Source: Solanum dulcamara (taxonomy: Eukaryota > Streptophyta > Magnoliopsida > Solanales > Solanaceae). From it: a stretch of DNA of 64,000 nucleotides. Below the pieces are notes generated by a model, which was not told the DNA's origin, ran no database searches, and was given only the letters and a program-made list of their open reading frames with translations. The position numbers and the translations under genes are program-made. The DNA is taken from the NCBI RefSeq assembly GCF_947179165.1, contig NC_077247.1:42886935-42950934 (forward strand), written 5' to 3'. This document shows positions 10,299-25,699 of this stretch, piece after piece (the first letter of the stretch is position 1; each line of letters starts with the position of its first letter).

Positions 10299-12293
10299 GA
10301 AATTGTTAAGGCTAGTCAGGGCACGGGAGAGAAGGGCAGGCGATGTGGATCAAGTGAAGTGCATTAAGGACGAGCATGAAAAAGTATTGGTAGAGGAGAC
10401 CCTCATTAAACAGAGATGACAGTCATACTTCCATAAACTCTTGAATGAAGAAGGGGACGGAGAGATTGTGTTGGGAGATTTGGAACATACAAGGAGGCGT
10501 CACGATTTTGGGTATTGTAGGAGTATTACGGTCGAAGAGGTTAAGGGTGTTGTGCGTAGGATGCGCTGGAGAAGAGCGACCGGACCTAACAAGATTTCTA
10601 GGGAATTTTAGAAGAGTGCAAGTTCGGTAGGTTTGGAGTGGCTGACTATGTTATTTAATGTCATCTTTAAGATGACAACGATGCCCGGAGAATGGAGGTC
10701 GAGTGTAATGATTCCTCTATACAAAAACAAGGGGGATATCCAGAGCTGCAACAACTATAGAGGTATCAAGTTTCTAAGCCATACTATGAAAGTGTGGCAA
10801 AGAGTGGTGGAGATGAGGGTGAGGAGAGACGTGTCTATTTCAGAGAACCAGTTCGGATTTATGTCGGGACGCGCAACTACAGAAGCCATCCATCTTATGA
10901 GGAGACTGGTGGAGCAGTATAGGGAGAGGAAGAGGGACTTGCATATGATATTCATCGACCTAGAAAAGGCTTACGATAAAGTTCCACGAGAGATACTATG
11001 GAGATGTTTGGAGGCTAAAGGTGTACCTGTGGTGTACATTAGGGTGATCAAGGACATGTATGATGGTGCCAAGACTAGGGTAAGGAAAGTAAGAGGGGAC
11101 TCAGAGCACTTCCAGCTGTGATGAGGTTGCATCAAGGATCAGCCCTTAGTCCATTTTTATTTGTCTTGGTGATGGATGGATTGACGCGACCAATTCAAGG
11201 TAAGGTGTCATGGTGTATACTTTTCGCGGATGACATAGTCCTGATCGATGAGACTCGTAGCGGAGTTAACGCTAAGTTGGAGGATTGGAGACATACCTTG
11301 GAGTCTAAAGGATTTAAGCTGAGTAGGACCAAGACAGAATACTTAGAGTGCAAGTTCAGTGAGACACATCAGGAGGTTGCCGAAAGTTAGGCTTGGTGAC
11401 CAGGCCATCCAAAAGAAAAGTAGTTTCAAGTACCTTGGATCTACATGTAAGGCAGCAGGGAGATTGGCGATGATGTCACATATCGTATTGAGGCAGGGTG
11501 GATGAAAATAGAGGCTCGATTCCGGTGTGCTATGTGATAAGAAGGTGCCACCACAACTTAAGGACAAGTTCTACAAAGTGGTGGTTAGACCGGCTATGTT
11601 ATATGGGGCGGAGTGTTGGCTAGTTAAGGTCTCTCACGTTCAAAAGATGAAAGTTGCTCAAATGAGAATATTGAGATGGATGTATGGGGCATACTAGGAG
11701 CGACAAGATTAGAAATGAGGCTATTCGGGACAAGGTAGGAGTGACCTCAGTGGAGGACAAGATGCGGGAAATGCGACTGAGATGGTTTGGGCATGTGAAG
11801 AGGAGAGACACAAATGCCCCAGTGCGGAGGTGTGAGAGGTTGACCATGAATGGTTTCAGAAGAGGTAGGGGTAGGCCAAAGAAATATTGGGGAGAGGTGA
11901 TTAGACAGGATATGGCGCAGTTACAGCTTAGCGAGGACATGAACTTAGATAGGAGGGTGTGGAGGACCCATATTAGGGTAGAAGGCTAGTACATAGTCTC
12001 GTTATTCTTCCATATTAGTAAGCGCATTAGCGCACTATAATTTCTTATGCTCTGGTTTCTATTATTATCTATTACTTTCTGTACTCTGATTACTCTATTT
12101 TGTCTGTGTCGCTTTCGTTATTTGCTTTCCTATATCGCTTTGAACTTCTTAGCCTCATCTGACCTCTTTTTATGCTTCTATTGAGCCGAGGGTCTCTCGA
12201 AAACAGCCGTTACCTTAATAGGAGTAAGGTATGCGTACACTTTACCCTCCCCAGACTCCATGTTGTAAAATTTTATTGGGTTGTTGTTATTGT
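10299..12293 (+). mobile_element. RTE-clade non-LTR retrotransposon (LINE), 5'-truncated
   Basis: The 1,995-bp element is bounded by an exact 11-bp direct repeat. Its 3' region reads GGAGTAAGGTATGCGTACAC, CCTCCCCAGACTCCATG and a terminal GGGTTGTTGTTATTG, the TTG-type tail that plant RTE elements share with the TS SINE family. The endonuclease and the start of the polyprotein are missing, as expected from incomplete reverse transcription. It lies between the VAMP72 and TAF8 genes, in the same orientation as VAMP72. Confidence 0.92.
10439..11989 (+). pseudogene. RTE reverse transcriptase, broken
   Basis: The frame opening with LLNEEGDGEIVLGDLEHTR runs into a TAG just before [11 protein letters not shown]. 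It continues at 10633-11121 through [34 protein letters not shown] and the first catalytic-aspartate block [13 protein letters not shown] one-base deletion near 11116 moves the frame. The next segment (11118-11390) carries [12 protein letters not shown] and the FADD catalytic box ([15 protein letters not shown]). Further lesions follow. The C-terminal block (about 11700-11989) includes [32 protein letters not shown] and the terminal [10 protein letters not shown], then TAG. At least one stop and one frameshift make it non-functional as read. Confidence 0.92.
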
Positions 12294-12304
12294 ATTCTAA
12301 TCAG
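12294..12304 (+). repeat. Right target-site duplication of the RTE LINE
   Basis: Exact copy of ATTCTAATCAG at 10288-10298. Confidence 0.9.
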
Positions 12305-12699
12305 CTACTAAACATGACATTACTTATATAAAATTTAACCCCGTAACTCTACCTCTAAATCACTAAACAACCCTTAATTGGACAAAAACAGCTCATAGTA
12401 AAGTAAAACATCACTAATCTCATTCCATTCAGATAAAAATAAATGAACATGTTTAAACTGAAAATCTGGATTGTATTTGTTACATTAACTAGTGAAACTC
12501 ATGACCACCTTAACATAGGAACATAATTAATACATTACTAGATGTCGCCTTCTCCATTTTAGTCCGGAGTGAAGATGGTCTTCAAATGAAGAAAAAGGTC
12601 TTAAATTTATCGACCAACACGTCAGGGGTTCAATTCCTGCTAACTTCAAAACCCCAAAAATACAAGTTTTAAGTATAGTTAGCAACCCCTCTTGTTTCT
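12305..12699. other. Spacer / presumed 3' UTR of the TAF8-like gene
   Basis: This is AT-rich sequence downstream of the minus-strand TAF8-like stop. A tRNA box B-like string (GGGGTTCAATTCCTGC, about 12627) may be a SINE scrap, but no body was recognised. No gene is supported. Confidence 0.4.
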
Positions 12700-13536
12700 T
12701 CATACTATTACCTCATCAATCTGCTCTTGTTCTTGTTTTGATGATTTTTCATCAGCAAAATTCCAATTCTCACATAAAACTCTCTTCCCTATTCCACCCC
12801 TTCTTCTACAAACCCCTAACTCACCACCAATCTTAAACCTGACTTTCCCTCCTCTTCTCTTCAATGCCAATTCAATTCCTTTGCTTTCCTCCTCCTCCCT
12901 ACCACTATCATTTTTTTCCTCCTCCTTCTCTGTTTTACCACAATATCCCCAAAGTTCCCTTCTTCTCTTCTCAACAATTTTCTCCTCGTGATTCTCAATC
13001 ACCGGCATTACTGGTAACCATTTCGGTATATGCTTCTTCTTCTCTCCTCCGATATACTCATTATTACGACTACCTACATTTCTCAAACCTTTTCTGCTTC
13101 CTCCTACTGAAAATATTTTCGAAGGCAACGGTTTTGCGAATGGAATTTCTTTTGATTTCTTCGGAAATGTAACGAGTTCCTTTAACGCGCCGGAGTTGAG
13201 AAAGCATCCGCTGGCTCTCCAAGCTCCAGGGAATCCTTTCACGGAGCTCAGCTCATCCACGGCGGCGATTGTGTCGATGAGATTTGACTGGGTACGGCAC
13301 GCTGAGTTGGCTGAGTCGGCGGCGGACTTAGCGATTGTTCTCAGGTACCTGGTGGCGATGTCGGATAGGATTTCGAGTGCGGGAGCTTCCGCCGCTGCGA
13401 ATCCGATTGAACTGCAGATCTGCGCAACCGCTGTTCTGGTTATAGTGAAGGCGTACTCGGATTCCGTTGACGCCGTGGACGGAGGAGGGATCGCCGTCGC
13501 CGCCATAGGACGGTTGCGCTTTGACATTGATCTCAT
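12700..13536 (-). CDS. TAF8: TFIID subunit 8 (TAF8)-like, intronless
   Basis: An uninterrupted 278-residue frame. Residues about 28-100 look like the bromodomain-associated histone fold of TAF8: AFTITRTAVAQICSSIGF, then LEILSDIATRYLRTIAKSA, then AVDELSSVKGFPGAW. Further on are two short motifs also seen in plant TAF8 proteins, IPFAKPLP and HIPKWLPVMP (family form close to HIPKWLPAFP). The tail (about 180-278) is strongly charged, with KTEKEEEKND and GREEEESKG, and is likely disordered. TAF8 pairs with TAF10 in the TFIID lobe that binds core promoters. The protein is shorter than the roughly 350 aa I remember for Arabidopsis TAF8. A second in-frame Met (MAATAIPP) lies ten residues after the first and could be the true start. 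Antisense ORFs over the gene are shadows. Confidence 0.83.
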   Translation of the reverse strand: MRSMSKRNRPMAATAIPPPSTASTESEYAFTITRTAVAQICSSIGFAAAEAPALEILSDIATRYLRTIAKSAADSANSACRTQSNLIDTIAAVDELSSVKGFPGAWRASGCFLNSGALKELVTFPKKSKEIPFAKPLPSKIFSVGGSRKGLRNVGSRNNEYIGGEKKKHIPKWLPVMPVIENHEEKIVEKRRRELWGYCGKTEKEEEKNDSGREEEESKGIELALKRRGGKVRFKIGGELGVCRRRGGIGKRVLCENWNFADEKSSKQEQEQIDEVIV

Positions 13537-13599
13537 GTGGACGGCTGTGCTTCGGGGAGTCCTGAGACAAAAACCCTAGATCTTTATTCATTCATTGGT

Positions 13600-15123
13600 G
13601 GAAAGTTGTAGAGTGGGGGTTCGAACTCGTGCAGTTTGCAGCAATAAACTGCAAACCAGTACGCTAGGAAATCTAACAGTACATCATCATATTTTTCTTT
13701 ATTTAATAATAAATTACAAAACAGGAGGGAGATGTTTACCTTTTACGAACTTGATGTCGATAAATCTCTAAATCTAGAAATTTATATCAGCCAATTGAAC
13801 TTTATCAAACTCTTTTTTTTTTAGAACCAAAAAGATTTATGTCAAAATGACATATGCCAACAACTAGACGCACACATCAAGACATTCTGTCAACGAGCGG
13901 ATTGCTCGAGAAAGGGGAATCAATCGCGACACATGTAATGTAGTGAAAGATGTTGTGGACTATATGGTCAGCGACAACTCTATTTATTCAATAAATTACT
14001 AGGATTCATGTAGCCCAGGCTAGATTTATCGTATTTTGGGCCGAAGCAATAAACCTATTTGAAGCGGCCCATTACGTACAAGAGAAGCGAGAGAAAAAGA
14101 ACAGAAGTATGAGCAGCATAATATCTATGATTGGATTCACAAAAACGTAGGCATCAGGCAATTTACTGAAGAAAATATTACTTGAATAAAGGATCAAACT
14201 AAACATGACGCTCAATCAATCGGGCGCTATCCCACCCTTCTTCCTTGATCTACATAGTCAAGCCGAACTTTTTTATTTTTGATCCCGACACATGGGGTTT
14301 CATTCATTTACAAGATCGTGAAGCAAAGAAAAAATGAGACCATAAATTTGAAGGTGAATCAAAAAAGGATTCGAGTTTTTCATTTTCTGAAATAAAAACG
14401 TCTTTCTTATCTTTAAAGGAAGTTTGTAGGAGTTTACTTTAGCGAGGAACTCAAGTATGTCCAAAAAGAAAAAAGGCTACGATGATTGTTCACGAAAAAT
14501 CAATAAATAGAACTAAGTTCAAAAAATCTGATTTTTTAAAGTTTAATTTTGATTTTAACTAAAATTAATCAAAACAAATCAATTACGCAAATATTATTTA
14601 ACAATTTTAATTTGACATATATACATAGAAAATATTTAAAATTTTATAATATATTATTTTTAATTCTTTTGGACCTGTATTAACAAAAGACGGAAAGAAC
14701 AAATATTCAACTGCAACATCTATTAAGTAGAGATGTATATTTTGTTTTTTCCTACTATTATTAGTGAGGAATTGCTAACTCGTTTATTCAAACTGCAACA
14801 TGTAGTCTATAGAGACGTATATTAAGATTGTTTCATTATAAAAGTTTAATGACTTCATTTAGTTATTTTATTTAGTGATGAAAGGAAATAAAGGAAATTT
14901 CTTTAATTTGCATAGATTCTTTCACTTTAATTTGGGAGTTCATTTATGTGTAGAGTCCTTTCATATTAGACAAATTAATTAAAACTAAATGTTATAATTA
15001 AAAAATATTAGAGATTAACGTTAGTTTACATGGTGTTTTGTGCAATTTTGCTCGCTCATTCTTGGTCTGATTTTCTATTTGATGTTAAGTCATTATTTAC
15101 CTATTATTTAGCTTATTATCAAC
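13600..15123. other. Intergenic AT-rich DNA, no supported gene
   Basis: The start holds the divergent upstream region of the TAF8-like gene, with a small inverted repeat (GCAGTTT/AAACTGC, about 13631-13652). The block 14000-14430 is less AT-rich, but no frame stays open and no organellar or repeat match could be confirmed by eye. Confidence 0.4.
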
Positions 15124-15342
15124 AAAAAGGAGCTAAAATATTTTTAAACTATATGAAATTGAATAAAAATGTCATTCGTTAATAATTTGGTCTAAAAATA
15201 CTCTATCGCTAATCGTTTGGTAAAAAAAGAAGCTCTTATTATTACTTTGGGTCAAAATGCCCCTTTTCTAATAAACATATCGTATTCGTTTAAAAAAGAA
15301 TACCTCATTTTCCTAGTAAAGATATTATGACCCATCATTGAT

Positions 15343-15400
<58 letters not shown>

Positions 15401-16014
15401 AAAAGATTATAATTATCCATCATTAAATTTTCCTTTAGATAACGAAAAATTCTTTTTCCCAGATAGATTTTTCAAATTGAAAAAAAGATAAGTAATTGTT
15501 AATTAATATAATCCTTAGATACAACAATTACAATGTCATAAAATACAATAGATTATTACATTGCTTCAAATCACAAAATATCTTTAAGATATCGTCAATT
15601 GAGTTATTGTTGACCCTTTTTTTCATATTAACTTTAAAATCAAAAAATGTGTTAGCAACTGCTTATCGAACTTTATTCAGAAAAGATTAGGAAATAAAAA
15701 TACATTTTATTTTATTAGGAGTTTTTTAAATCACTATATTAATGAAAATTAGTAATGAGTTAAAGATATTTTAAGAGGAAAAAAAGATGCTTTCAAAATA
15801 ATATTTTATTATAAATATGTATCAAAAAAAGAAAATAATTAACATATTTATAGAAAAAGGGCTTTCTGGATACAAAAGTAATAATGAAGACATTTTGTAT
15901 CAAAATATTAATGATACATGCATTTTTGGACAAAATATTAATGATAGAGGCATTTTAGATATCAAATTGTAACGAATGACATTTTCTTAGTTTAAGATAA
16001 TCTTTGCCCTTTTT
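15124..16014. mobile_element. Foldback element with (AT)n core
   Basis: The left arm reads AATGTCATTCGTTAATAATT, then GGTCTAAAAATACTCTATCG. The reverse complement of the right arm reads AATGTCATTCGTTACAATTT, then ATCTAAAATGCCTCTATC. The arms begin near AAAAAGG at both ends and are imperfect. The centre holds a long AT microsatellite. No transposase or clear target duplication was seen. Confidence 0.6.
15347..15395. repeat. (AT)n microsatellite
   Basis: An uninterrupted AT dinucleotide run of about 49 bases inside the foldback element; length is likely polymorphic. Confidence 0.97.
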
Positions 16015-16074
16015 GGTTACTACCAAAAGTTAGATAATGGGATATGTAAAGGAGTATAATTAAGAAATATTAAT

Positions 16075-16775
16075 TCAACATTGATATACACAAGCACAAA
16101 TGCTTGGTCCAGTATGTTGAGGTGCACAAGTTGCTCCACTTCCACCTCCAAATAAATGCTTACATTCAGGCAAGCAGTCTGGTTCTGGATCATCATTCTT
16201 GCAAATTATCTCATTCACCTCTTTGTAACAAGTTTTTCCTTCTACTCTCCCAACATTTTCATCAACTGCATTTCATTACAAAAAAAATATAAATCAAATC
16301 CTTAATCAAGCACACAGAGTTGTTGTTGCCTAGTGGTCAATGAAATAATTTGGTGAAAATCAATTAGGTTCAAATCGTAACAGAGACAAAATATTGGAGG
16401 AAATAATAGTATCTCAAAAGAAAGTGTCCTTAAATGTGCAATTAGAAAGAATTTTTTCTTTTGTTCGAAAAAAGGAATTAAAATAATATTATTGGGTTGC
16501 AAGGCAAAATGAGTCGTTTGCATCTCTCCATATAATTTTCTAACACAAATATTATATTGTTAGATGACTTGATTAATTCTTAATCGAGATTGCCTCGTAT
16601 GTATTATCTAGCAAAACTTGATTCTCCAAATTTAATTGCTCGAATGAAATTGATATCACAACTAAAAATAACGAAATAGGTGAATTAAGAAGAAGAGAAG
16701 TTTATAGATTAGATTACCATGGATGAGGGAAACCAAAACAACAATACAACACATGGATGCTAAAGACTTTGCCAT
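16075..16775 (-). CDS. Secreted eight-cysteine defensin-like (LCR/DEFL) peptide, two exons
   Basis: On the minus strand, exon 1 (16775-16718) starts ATGGCAAAG and ends at a GT donor. Exon 2 (16265-16075) follows a TGCAG acceptor and ends with TGA. Together they give 249 bases, or 82 aa. The N-terminus MAKSLASMCCIVVLVSLIHV is a typical signal peptide. The phase-1 intron right after the signal peptide is the usual layout of plant defensin-like genes. The mature part has eight cysteines spaced C-x8-C-x8-C-x3-C-x11-C-x9-C-x1-C-x3-C, ending CACVYQC. The CxxxC plus CxC arrangement is that of cysteine-stabilised alpha-beta folds. Such peptides act in defence or in cell-cell and reproductive signalling; which applies here cannot be told. 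TATA-like sequence lies just upstream (about 16815-16823 on plus). The intron carries a SINE fragment in antisense. No lesion is visible. Confidence 0.85.
16319..16425 (+). mobile_element. SINE head fragment in the defensin-like gene intron
   Basis: GTTGTTGCCTAGTGGTCAAT (box A-like) is followed by TTAGGTTCAAATCGTAACAG (box B-like) and GAGACAAAATATTGG. This is the 5' portion of the SINE family whose body fragment lies at 2668-2772. It is antisense to its host gene. Confidence 0.6.
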
Positions 16776-17375
16776 ATTTTGATTATAATTATTATAGGAT
16801 TTGGTAACAATACATATTTATAGCAAATGTTATATACCGTTGTTTAAAGATAAAAATCTGATTGAAATTAGATCTCGTCAACAATAATCTAATTGAGGTT
16901 TGTGGTAATAATGTTAAGAGATAATCTTGTATTTATCACAAACATATCTTGTATTTAGTCAATGCTCAATAGTCAACTCCAGGTTTGAACATTTTGAATC
17001 CCTTTATTAGAATTTTTTATTCTGCAAGTTAGTGCAAGTACTAATTACTACGTTATAATCAAATGGTTTTATATTATACTCCAAAGATATATTAGATCTA
17101 TGTGGAATGAACTAAGGTATCACGTAAAATAGAGCTGATGAAGTATGTTTTAATAATCTTTATTTGCTACAGGTGTTGTATAACTTTATTGATTAATAGT
17201 TTGTAAGATGAAATACCGTGAAATATAAGTGTCGAAATGTCAATCTAAAATAAGTATAAAAGTCTATCAAGTCGTCCTACCTTGCATAAATAAACTGGTT
17301 ACTGTGGCCTTTTGAAATCCAACAACCAAAACTGATTTCAGCCCAATGAAGGAAGAACTTAAGGCTCAACAATAA
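16776..17375. other. Spacer between the defensin-like gene and the MULE
   Basis: AT-rich sequence holding the presumed promoter of the minus-strand defensin-like gene. No other feature is supported. Confidence 0.4.
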
Positions 17376-17384
17376 TATCAAAAT
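17376..17384 (+). repeat. Left 9-bp target-site duplication of the MULE
   Basis: TATCAAAAT here and again at 26430-26438. Nine bases is the usual duplication length for Mutator-like elements. Confidence 0.82.
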
Positions 17385-17790
17385 GGAAAAATTACCTTAT
17401 TGCACATCTTATGTTACTATATTCTTTAATATTTCTTATTACTTGAAAAAAATTCAAAAATCTCTATTTTTCTCCTTCTCTCTTCAACCCACGGATACAT
17501 CACCTTTTTCATTCCCACTTCAATCTTAACTCCCCCTAAAATCACGCCTAAATTCAATCAAATCTATCAGTAGTTAACTTTTTGAATTACAACCGTGTTT
17601 TTGTAGTCTTCTTCATCAATTTTAATTTCTCAAAAAGGTAGGAGAATTTGTTCATCATATTTTTTGCTTTTCTATTTCAGATTTCGTTCAAACTAATTTG
17701 TGTTCTTCATCTACAAATTCTGATACATATGAATTCTGATCCATCCTTTAGTGTTGGTCTTACCCAATTAGTTCTTCAAACATAAAATAT
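17385..17790 (+). repeat. Left terminal inverted repeat of the MULE (approximate inner end)
   Basis: Matches the reverse complement of 25700-26429 over several blocks, including the stretch encoding MNSDPSFSVGLTQL. The right arm carries additional sequence, so the arms are of unequal length. Confidence 0.72.
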
Positions 17791-18986
17791 TGTTACTCAT
17801 GATTTTGATTCTCCTAATAATGATGGTTTTGATGAAAATAGATTCAAACACCGTAACGAAACCTTTAATTATGAAGAAATTGCGGAGAAAAAAATCGCAA
17901 AAGGATGTTTGTTCAAGTTAGAAATATCCAGTTCTAATAGCTTCAAGTTCAAAATCCCCGATTTCAAAAGCTTCAAAAAAAAGGAGAAAAATATAGAAAC
18001 AATAGTCTATTTTCTATGTATCATGTTATTGTATTTTTTATGGCTAGGTAAATATCTTATTTTGAATTGGGGATAATATATCACATTTCATGATACATAA
18101 AGTTGTTGTTATGTATCATGCCAATTGTTTTTCTGTTTGATACAGAAGTTCACAAAATTTTCTATTTTAATCATATTTATAGTTACATATTTAATAAATA
18201 ATTATGTCAAGTTATATATTTTTACTATGTATCATGTGATCTGATGTATCTATAGTTTTGATTATACTCAATATGTATATTGTGCTTCAATGTATATGAT
18301 GTTGTAATGTATCAAAGTTTGTTATATTATCAGTTTTTCCTTGTTAGTGTAGGATATGAAGTATGTAAGAGAACAAATTTCATCTCACTCTTTGAGATTT
18401 GGTACAGCTCACAATGTGACTTTTGTGAATGAAATCAAATTGTCAATAGGAGAAAAGGTAATTAAGTTATTCAGACAAATAAAATTTGGTCTTTATTTGA
18501 ATATACCACAGTGTAATTTTCAAAGACAAATCATCAAGTGTCTCTTATTGCTTAAGTTGGAGCAAAAAGATCCCAATGATACATAAGTTGTTGAATTGAT
18601 GTATCTAATATCATGATACATAAGTATTATACGTATAATGTTTATTGTTTGTGATGTTCTTGATACTATGTGGTATGTGGAGTTGAATCAATATATCTCA
18701 TATCATGATACATAAGTCTTATATGAGCTTGCTTGGATCATAATATCCTTTTACCTGTTGAGTATGTTCAAGGCATTGCTCAACAAGAAAGTCACAGTCT
18801 GTGAGAATTCAGATTTCATATATTGGACTCCAAGTTGACTATCTTCGTGCTCGATATGCATCACTTTGATGAAAATATGATGTTGAAAAGGCAAAGGAAA
18901 GATATATCAGAGAAAACGACGATCCACCAAAGTGTAAGAGTGATTTCGTCCCCCTAGCTCGTGAGGATTTGATTGATGTAGAGTAG
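17729..18986 (+). pseudogene. DUF1985 / Ulp1-like cysteine protease cargo gene of the MULE, broken
   Basis: A start codon inside the terminal repeat opens MNSDPSFSVGLTQL and runs into a stop at 17783 if unspliced. A second segment (18356-18586) reads KYVREQISSHSLRFGTAHNV, then CNFQRQIIKCLLLLKLEQ. This matches the DUF1985 domain of transposon-borne proteins in Solanaceae as I remember it. A third segment (18834-18986) reads VDYLRARYASL, two stops, then KAKERYISENDDPPK and a terminal DLIDVE. It resembles the C-terminal end of MULE-borne Ulp1-like SUMO proteases (peptidase C48). The catalytic His-Asp-Cys region between them is absent, so no protease activity is expected. Confidence 0.7.
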
Positions 18987-20177
18987 TTATGTCACCACTA
19001 GTGCTATGTAGTTTTGTTTTTACTAGTTGATTTATTCATTAGCTTTGTATCTAGAAGCCAATATTTTGGAGAAGTACTATTTGAAACTTATATGAATGCA
19101 TAGGGTTTATAAATTTGATTCCGTTTATGTTAATTACTACATGCTATGGAATTCTTGATTTTTTTACTTGTATCTGATATATTTTTTCAGATGACTTTTT
19201 TATCAAATGATACATAACGCCATGTATTGTATCAACTACATTAAAATGATACACATTTTCATGTATCAGTTTAAAGATACACTTAATTCTACATGTTAGA
19301 TTTATTTTATTCATTACCAATAATGTATCTTCTACATAATTCATAGATTGTAATGTATATGATACATTGCACCATCAATTCATTTTTTTTAATGTAATGA
19401 TTCAGTATGTTCTTAACATAATGTATTTGTTTCGAGCATAATTAAGCCCCTGAATATAATGTATCAGATAAAATAAATTTAATTTATATAATAAAAAATA
19501 ATGTATTAAATCTAAATGATTTTAAGTATAATGTACCCGATTTGACATATATAATGTATCAAATATTAAATTAATTAATTTTTTTTAATCTGATACACAA
19601 AAAGAAATGTATTGGTTTCTAAATTACAAAAATCAGGTTATTCAGTAAACTCACACTCAATGTAAATGTATCATAAATTCACATAATTGGTAAAAATATT
19701 GAAAACTACTCAATAATTCAAAGTCAAGATATATATTATACATAAATCAATTAATTGACATTTATTCAACTGGTAGGTGAATGTATCTTCAAAAATCAAA
19801 TTAGCACTTCTTTGAAAAAGAAATTACAAGATCTTCTATTGTGACCTTCATATCCACAACGCCCATAATAGTTTGTTCTCATAGTTAGCTTCTCACTACC
19901 GTTCATTTTTCGTTCCTTCCTTGATCTTTCAAGCATCCACTTATATATTGGTGGCGGGATCATTTTCTATAAGATTTCTTTTGAAATAGATCAATCTTGC
20001 TTATTGGTATTGCAACCATTGACACCTCATATGTTCTTGTTGATGTGTGTGTCTTGTAGTAATCAGAGCAGTATGGATGCATATCTATACCATTCTTGCT
20101 TTTAAAAACAGCAATTGCATGTGGATAAGGTATCTCGTCTAGTTGAAATCTTCCACAATTGCTTTTTTCTTTCAAGA

Positions 20178-20185
20178 CAGACAAT
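20178..20185 (+). repeat. Left 8-bp target-site duplication of the nested hAT
   Basis: CAGACAAT here and exactly again at 24248-24255. Eight bases is diagnostic of hAT insertion. Confidence 0.93.
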
Positions 20186-24247
<4,062 letters not shown>

Positions 24248-24255
24248 CAGACAAT
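24248..24255 (+). repeat. Right 8-bp target-site duplication of the nested hAT
   Basis: Exact copy of CAGACAAT at 20178-20185. Confidence 0.93.
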
Positions 24256-25699
24256 GTATCTTCTTCTCAATTCATAAACTGAATAAAGATATTCAGATGA
24301 AGCAGCATCCTGTCAACATTAATACATTGAATTATACATCCTACAAGATGCTTTCATACTCCAAGCACAGTCCTCCGAATAATATCTTAATACATAGCTG
24401 CACCACTATAATGAATAGACAAGTTATCAATATGTATCAGATACATTTATATTATGTATCACTAATAAAAATTATTATAACTCTAGATAGAGCTATCATT
24501 TGAAAATTTCAGTGGTTTTCTTAAGTAACTTTGACTATAATACATGTTTAATAATGTATAATGTTCAACATATTTTTGTCATGATAAATAACATCAAATT
24601 TAAACTTCATGTATCTTTTAATTCAACTATACTACAAATGAATGTATCAAAATGTAAATAGACATCATATACACCAATAATACAGTGTCTGATGTATTAT
24701 GAAAGACTCACTCACTATCTATTATATTCATGATACATATTATAGCAATGTATCATCTTTGACCCAGAAATCACAAAAACACATCTAAAATCAATTACAC
24801 AGCATAATACCTATAATTACATATTTTTTACTATGCGATCTCTTAACTCTGAAATTGAAACTATTTTCAAAATTGTATTTGGCCATTGCAACGACTAGTG
24901 TTGCTTTATCCTTATATAATTGTTTCTTCTTCACTTCTACACTGTTTGTATCAATGATGTAGTTTGTTACTTCTAATTCAGGTTGATAACTTGAAACATC
25001 ATTGTTTGACTCAATCAAATTAAGAGTGAGAAAGGATTTTTTTTTATTACATATTTTGAATCTTACATTGACATAGTATAAATATCAATAACTATAAGAT
25101 ATGTCCATGATATATTACAAAACTTATGTATCATGAACATGACCATGCATATTTACTATGCAATTTTCACAAAATAGTTATGTAGCATGATATGATATAC
25201 ATTGATTCAACTCCACATACCACACATAAGAACTTATGTATCATGAACACCATAAATCATGAACATTATACATATAATACTTATGTATCATGATATTAGT
25301 TGCATTCATTCAGCACCATATATCATATATATTACCTTATGCATCATGAACAGAATCAACAATTAACATTATAAACAGAAAATTTATGTATCATGATATG
25401 ATACATTCAGTCAGAATATAAATAAAACAGTGAGTTATGTATCAATAATATAAATATGAACATGATACATGCTAAATTTTGTATCAATGAATTGGGATTA
25501 TGTATCAAGAAAAGATTTGTAAACATAATACATTGCAATGTAATAATTATCCATAAAATTTAAAATCAAAAGATATATTAGAAAATGCATATTTTGCATC
25601 ATGGTCCTTCGCTAAATACTCTTCATGCAATTCCTCCAAAACTAAAGGATCATTGCGGTGTTTGGATCTAATTTCATCATTTAAATCAGATCTACGAGA

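Noticed and set aside
11343..11940. Minus-strand ORFs across the LINE
   Set aside because: Antisense to clear reverse transcriptase coding sequence.
12692..13579. Plus-strand ORFs of 99-127 residues opposite the TAF8-like gene
   Set aside because: Antisense shadows of a GC-rich coding region; no recognisable domain.
14190..14430. Possible organellar DNA insert
   Set aside because: Base composition differs from the flanks, but no plastid or mitochondrial gene could be read in any frame.
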